From the NCBI GenBank assembly GCA_021205645.1, contig JAJPXE010000080.1, positions 1-8,389 on the forward strand: DNA of 8,389 bases, in the 5' to 3' direction. The notes under the pieces are model-generated. The model did no database searches and was not told the origin of the DNA. It saw nothing but the letters and a program-made list of their open reading frames with translations. This document shows positions 6,895 through 8,389 of the stretch, piece after piece; positions within the stretch are counted from its first letter, which is position 1, and each line of letters starts with the position of its first letter. The stretch comes from Candidatus Gastranaerophilales bacterium. Lineage in GTDB: Bacteria > Cyanobacteriota > Vampirovibrionia > Gastranaerophilales > Gastranaerophilaceae. The position numbers were made by a program, and so were the translations under genes.

Positions 6895-6932
6895 AAAAAT
6901 AAAAATTTATTCCTCTCCGGAAAGAGCGGAAA
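6895..6932 (-). terminator. Possible weak terminator after the orphan gene
   Basis: On the minus strand, about 33 nt past the orphan gene's stop, CTCT (6926-6923) can pair with AGAG (6916-6913) across a TTCCGG loop. A few more outer pairs (TTC with GAA) form after a small bulge. A T-rich run follows (6910-6895). The stem is short, so this is only a candidate. Confidence 0.3.
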
Positions 6933-6964
6933 TCAAAGCTAAACCGTAACCTGTTAACTAATTA

Positions 6965-7438
6965 TTACCTGTTTTCTATAAAATCTACTGCTTCTTTGTG
7001 GATTGACTCATTTATAAGTTTTAGATATTCTTTTTTCCCTTCGCTCATCTCCGGATTTTGTGCGCTTTCACGGGTTAATCTTGCAAAAAATGTTAATATC
7101 GGCAGTTTTTTATCATTATCTATTATCAGCGGCTTACCGTTAAGATTAAATGTTGACTGGGATATCATATCTTCTTTCATATCAGCACGTTTTAAGTGTA
7201 ACTCCACTGTGTCCGAATTTTCCGGATCGAAAAAGTTCTTGTTGGGCAATCTTCTTCTGTAATCATCAAGGTCATTACCCTTTTCATCGTTTGTCAGCTT
7301 TGCACTGAGCTTTACTTCGGTCATATCTTTTGCACCCTGCTTTAATTTGTTATCCAAACCTAAATATAAACCGTTTTCACTGTAGTGCTTTTTGCAGATT
7401 TTTATATTTTGTATACCTGTAAAATTAATATTATTCAT
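6965..7438 (-). CDS. Small protein of unknown function with an MNNINFTGIQN start
   Basis: I do not recognise a function. From the ATG at 7438 the protein is 157 residues, hydrophilic and highly charged. It has no signal peptide, no membrane helix and no catalytic motif I can name. Residues 36-50 and 75-84 (AKDMTEVKLSAKLTN; SDTVELHLKR) look like beta strands. Residues 112-157 look helical (LPILTFFARLTRES, then KKEYLKLINESIHKEAVDFI). The opening NFTGIQN is a pattern I recall from many hypothetical proteins of gut Gastranaerophilales; this is memory, not a search. A GTG five codons upstream (7453) would also be in frame, but the ATG gives the family-like N-terminus. No Shine-Dalgarno is visible before it. 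TATAGT lies right against the start and TATTAC just before it, so the promoter may be very close. It is transcribed away from kdsB and toward lptC, with the repeat island between. Confidence 0.7.
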   Translation of the reverse strand: MNNINFTGIQNIKICKKHYSENGLYLGLDNKLKQGAKDMTEVKLSAKLTNDEKGNDLDDYRRRLPNKNFFDPENSDTVELHLKRADMKEDMISQSTFNLNGKPLIIDNDKKLPILTFFARLTRESAQNPEMSEGKKEYLKLINESIHKEAVDFIENR

Positions 7439-7565
7439 ACTATAGTAATACACGTAAAAATATTTTTTGCCGGTTAAAAAAAATTTTTGAATAATTCGTT
7501 ACTCAATTTTTTATTACGGGAGTATAATATAATTGTGTAAAACCTTTCAATAAATGAGGCAGAGT
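7439..7565. promoter_or_regulatory. Divergent intergenic region between the orphan gene and kdsB
   Basis: This 127-nt AT-rich stretch must hold promoters for both directions. On the plus strand two perfect TATAAT boxes overlap at 7523-7528 and 7528-7533, giving a predicted start of kdsB transcription around 7535-7540 and a leader of roughly 25-30 nt. No good -35 is seen at the right distance; TTACTC at 7499-7504 is weak. On the minus strand TATTAC/TATAGT (7450-7439) lie directly before the orphan gene's ATG. Confidence 0.55.
7556..7559 (+). promoter_or_regulatory. Ribosome binding site that sets the kdsB start
   Basis: GAGG lies six bases before the ATG at 7566. It overlaps the upstream in-frame ATG at 7554, which itself has no ribosome binding site. 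The site therefore favours 7566, which also gives the N-terminus expected for the family. Confidence 0.75.
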
Positions 7566-8303
7566 ATGGATAATCAAACAGCGGTTATTATTCCTGCGAG
7601 ATACGGCTCAAGCAGGCTAAAGGGTAAACCATTGATAGAAGTCGGCGGAAAACCTATTATCCAGTGGGTTTTTGAAAAAGCTGTTCAGGCAAATCTTGCA
7701 GACAGGGTTATTATTGCAACGGATAACCAAAAAATCTGCGATACTGCACTTATGTTCGGAGCAGAAGCCGAAATGACTCTTGAAACCCATAGCAGCGGCA
7801 GCGACAGAATTGCTGAAGTTGCACTAAGACATCCTGAAATAGCTTACATCGTTAACTTGCAGGGTGATGAACCTATGATTGATCCGGAAAATATAGACAG
7901 AGTTATACAACTTGTTAAAGAATACGACACGGTTGATATTTCTACTCTTGTGACGGAAATTAAAAACCCGAAAGATGTCGAAAACCCTAATCTCGTCAAA
8001 TGTGTATTTGACAATAATGGTTATGCACTCTATTTTTCGCGCTCTAAAATACCGTTTGAAAGAAATACCGGTCATTCAAAATTCTACGGTCATATAGGTA
8101 TATACGGCTACAAACGTAAAGCATTGTTCAAAATGACACAAGCAAACCAGACGCCTCTGGAGCTGACGGAAAGCCTGGAACAACTCAGGGCATTGCAAAT
8201 GGGAATGAAAATTAAAGTCGCTCCCGTTGAGAATAAACCTATCGGTATTGATACTATTGATGATCTTAATAACTTTAAATCACAGGTTCTTGCAAAAATT
8301 TAA
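7566..8303 (+). CDS. kdsB: 3-deoxy-manno-octulosonate cytidylyltransferase (CMP-Kdo synthetase)
   Basis: KdsB joins CTP and Kdo to give CMP-Kdo and pyrophosphate in the cytoplasm, activating Kdo for the LPS inner core. From the ATG at 7566 the protein is 245 residues, close to E. coli KdsB (248). Motifs in order are VIIPARYGSSRLKGKPL (7-23, nucleotide and phosphate binding with Arg12 and Lys21), ATDN (51-54), THSSGSDRIAE (74-84, the 'HxSGTxRxAE' segment), VNLQGDEPMI (96-105, with metal-binding Asp101), GYALYFSRSKIPFER (152-166), GHIGIYGY (175-182), LTESLEQLRAL (200-210) and GIDTIDDL (227-234, with Asp229, the second metal ligand). All key positions are present. A longer version from the ATG at 7554 would add MRQS and is less likely because GAGG sits six bases before 7566. 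The gene stands alone on the plus strand, has a strong -10 upstream and ends in a hairpin terminator. Its presence with lptC and lptA supports an LPS-containing outer membrane. Confidence 0.97.
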   Translation: MDNQTAVIIPARYGSSRLKGKPLIEVGGKPIIQWVFEKAVQANLADRVIIATDNQKICDTALMFGAEAEMTLETHSSGSDRIAEVALRHPEIAYIVNLQGDEPMIDPENIDRVIQLVKEYDTVDISTLVTEIKNPKDVENPNLVKCVFDNNGYALYFSRSKIPFERNTGHSKFYGHIGIYGYKRKALFKMTQANQTPLELTESLEQLRALQMGMKIKVAPVENKPIGIDTIDDLNNFKSQVLAKI

Positions 8304-8346
8304 CCGGCAGATTGTAATTTAAACAATTCAAATGACAATACAGACA

Positions 8347-8384
8347 AAATCGGGCGGGTGACATAAATGTCACCCGCCCGATTT
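8347..8384 (+). terminator. Strong hairpin terminator after kdsB
   Basis: A perfect 17-bp stem runs from 8347-8363 (AAATCGGGCGGGTGACA) to 8368-8384, around a TAAA loop. It starts 43 nt after the kdsB stop. The tail ATTTATTAT is T-rich but not a clean T-run, and the window ends there. AAAAT on the other side means it could also stop transcription coming from the right on the minus strand. The 43 nt between the stop and the stem hold nothing else I can identify. Confidence 0.8.
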
Positions 8385-8389
8385 ATTAT

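Noticed and set aside
6996..7262. Plus-strand open frame opposite the orphan gene
   Set aside because: Its hydrophobic, Ser/Phe-rich reading is typical of the antisense of a charged AT-rich gene. The minus-strand frame is longer and begins with a plausible N-terminus.
7554..7565. Upstream kdsB start giving the extra residues MRQS
   Set aside because: No ribosome binding site before it. GAGG within it sits six bases ahead of the ATG at 7566, which gives the normal family N-terminus.
7824..8075. Minus-strand open frame inside kdsB
   Set aside because: Antisense to conserved kdsB motifs, with no start signals and no plausible protein features.

Overview
The window looks like chromosomal DNA from an AT-rich, LPS-making (diderm) bacterium. 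It carries lptC, an lptA-type gene and kdsB, which belong to lipopolysaccharide transport and Kdo activation, alongside the housekeeping pair dprA-topA. Coding DNA is roughly 35-40% GC by hand count. An orphan protein begins with the short signature MNNINFTGIQN, which I recall as a common N-terminal pattern in gut Gastranaerophilales (Vampirovibrionia/'Melainabacteria'). That assignment is an inference and rests on memory, not on a search. TGA is used as a stop codon, so the standard bacterial code applies.

Layout. Positions 1-6492 hold six genes packed head-to-tail on the minus strand. In transcription order they are lptC (6492-5857), an lptA-like gene (5843-4872), a TPR protein (4869-4102), dprA (4105-3005), topA (3008-699) and a GT-C membrane glycosyltransferase (665 to beyond the left edge). 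Gaps are 13 nt, 2 nt, a 4-nt overlap, a 4-nt overlap and 33 nt, so this is almost certainly one operon. A candidate promoter with an extended -10 sits directly at the lptC start and could give a leaderless or near-leaderless message.

Positions 6493-6964 contain no convincing gene. Their core (about 6583-6885) is a GC-rich island, about 62% GC by hand count. It is built from nested direct and inverted repeats, including an 18-bp stem and a perfect 8+8 palindrome. This is the least explained part of the window.

Positions 6965-7438 hold a small orphan gene on the minus strand. After a 127-nt divergent promoter region, kdsB (7566-8303) runs on the plus strand and ends in a strong hairpin terminator with a 17-bp perfect stem (8347-8384).

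How the genes fit together. KdsB makes CMP-Kdo, needed for the inner core of LPS. LptC and the LptA-like protein carry finished LPS from the inner membrane across the periplasm. The GT-C enzyme probably adds a sugar from a lipid carrier to an envelope glycan. DprA and TopA are DNA-handling proteins that often sit together, and here they are coupled to the envelope genes through the TPR gene. I see no defence island, CRISPR array, tRNA, rRNA, transposase or complete new system. The repeat island and the envelope/DNA-metabolism operon are the points most worth a second look.
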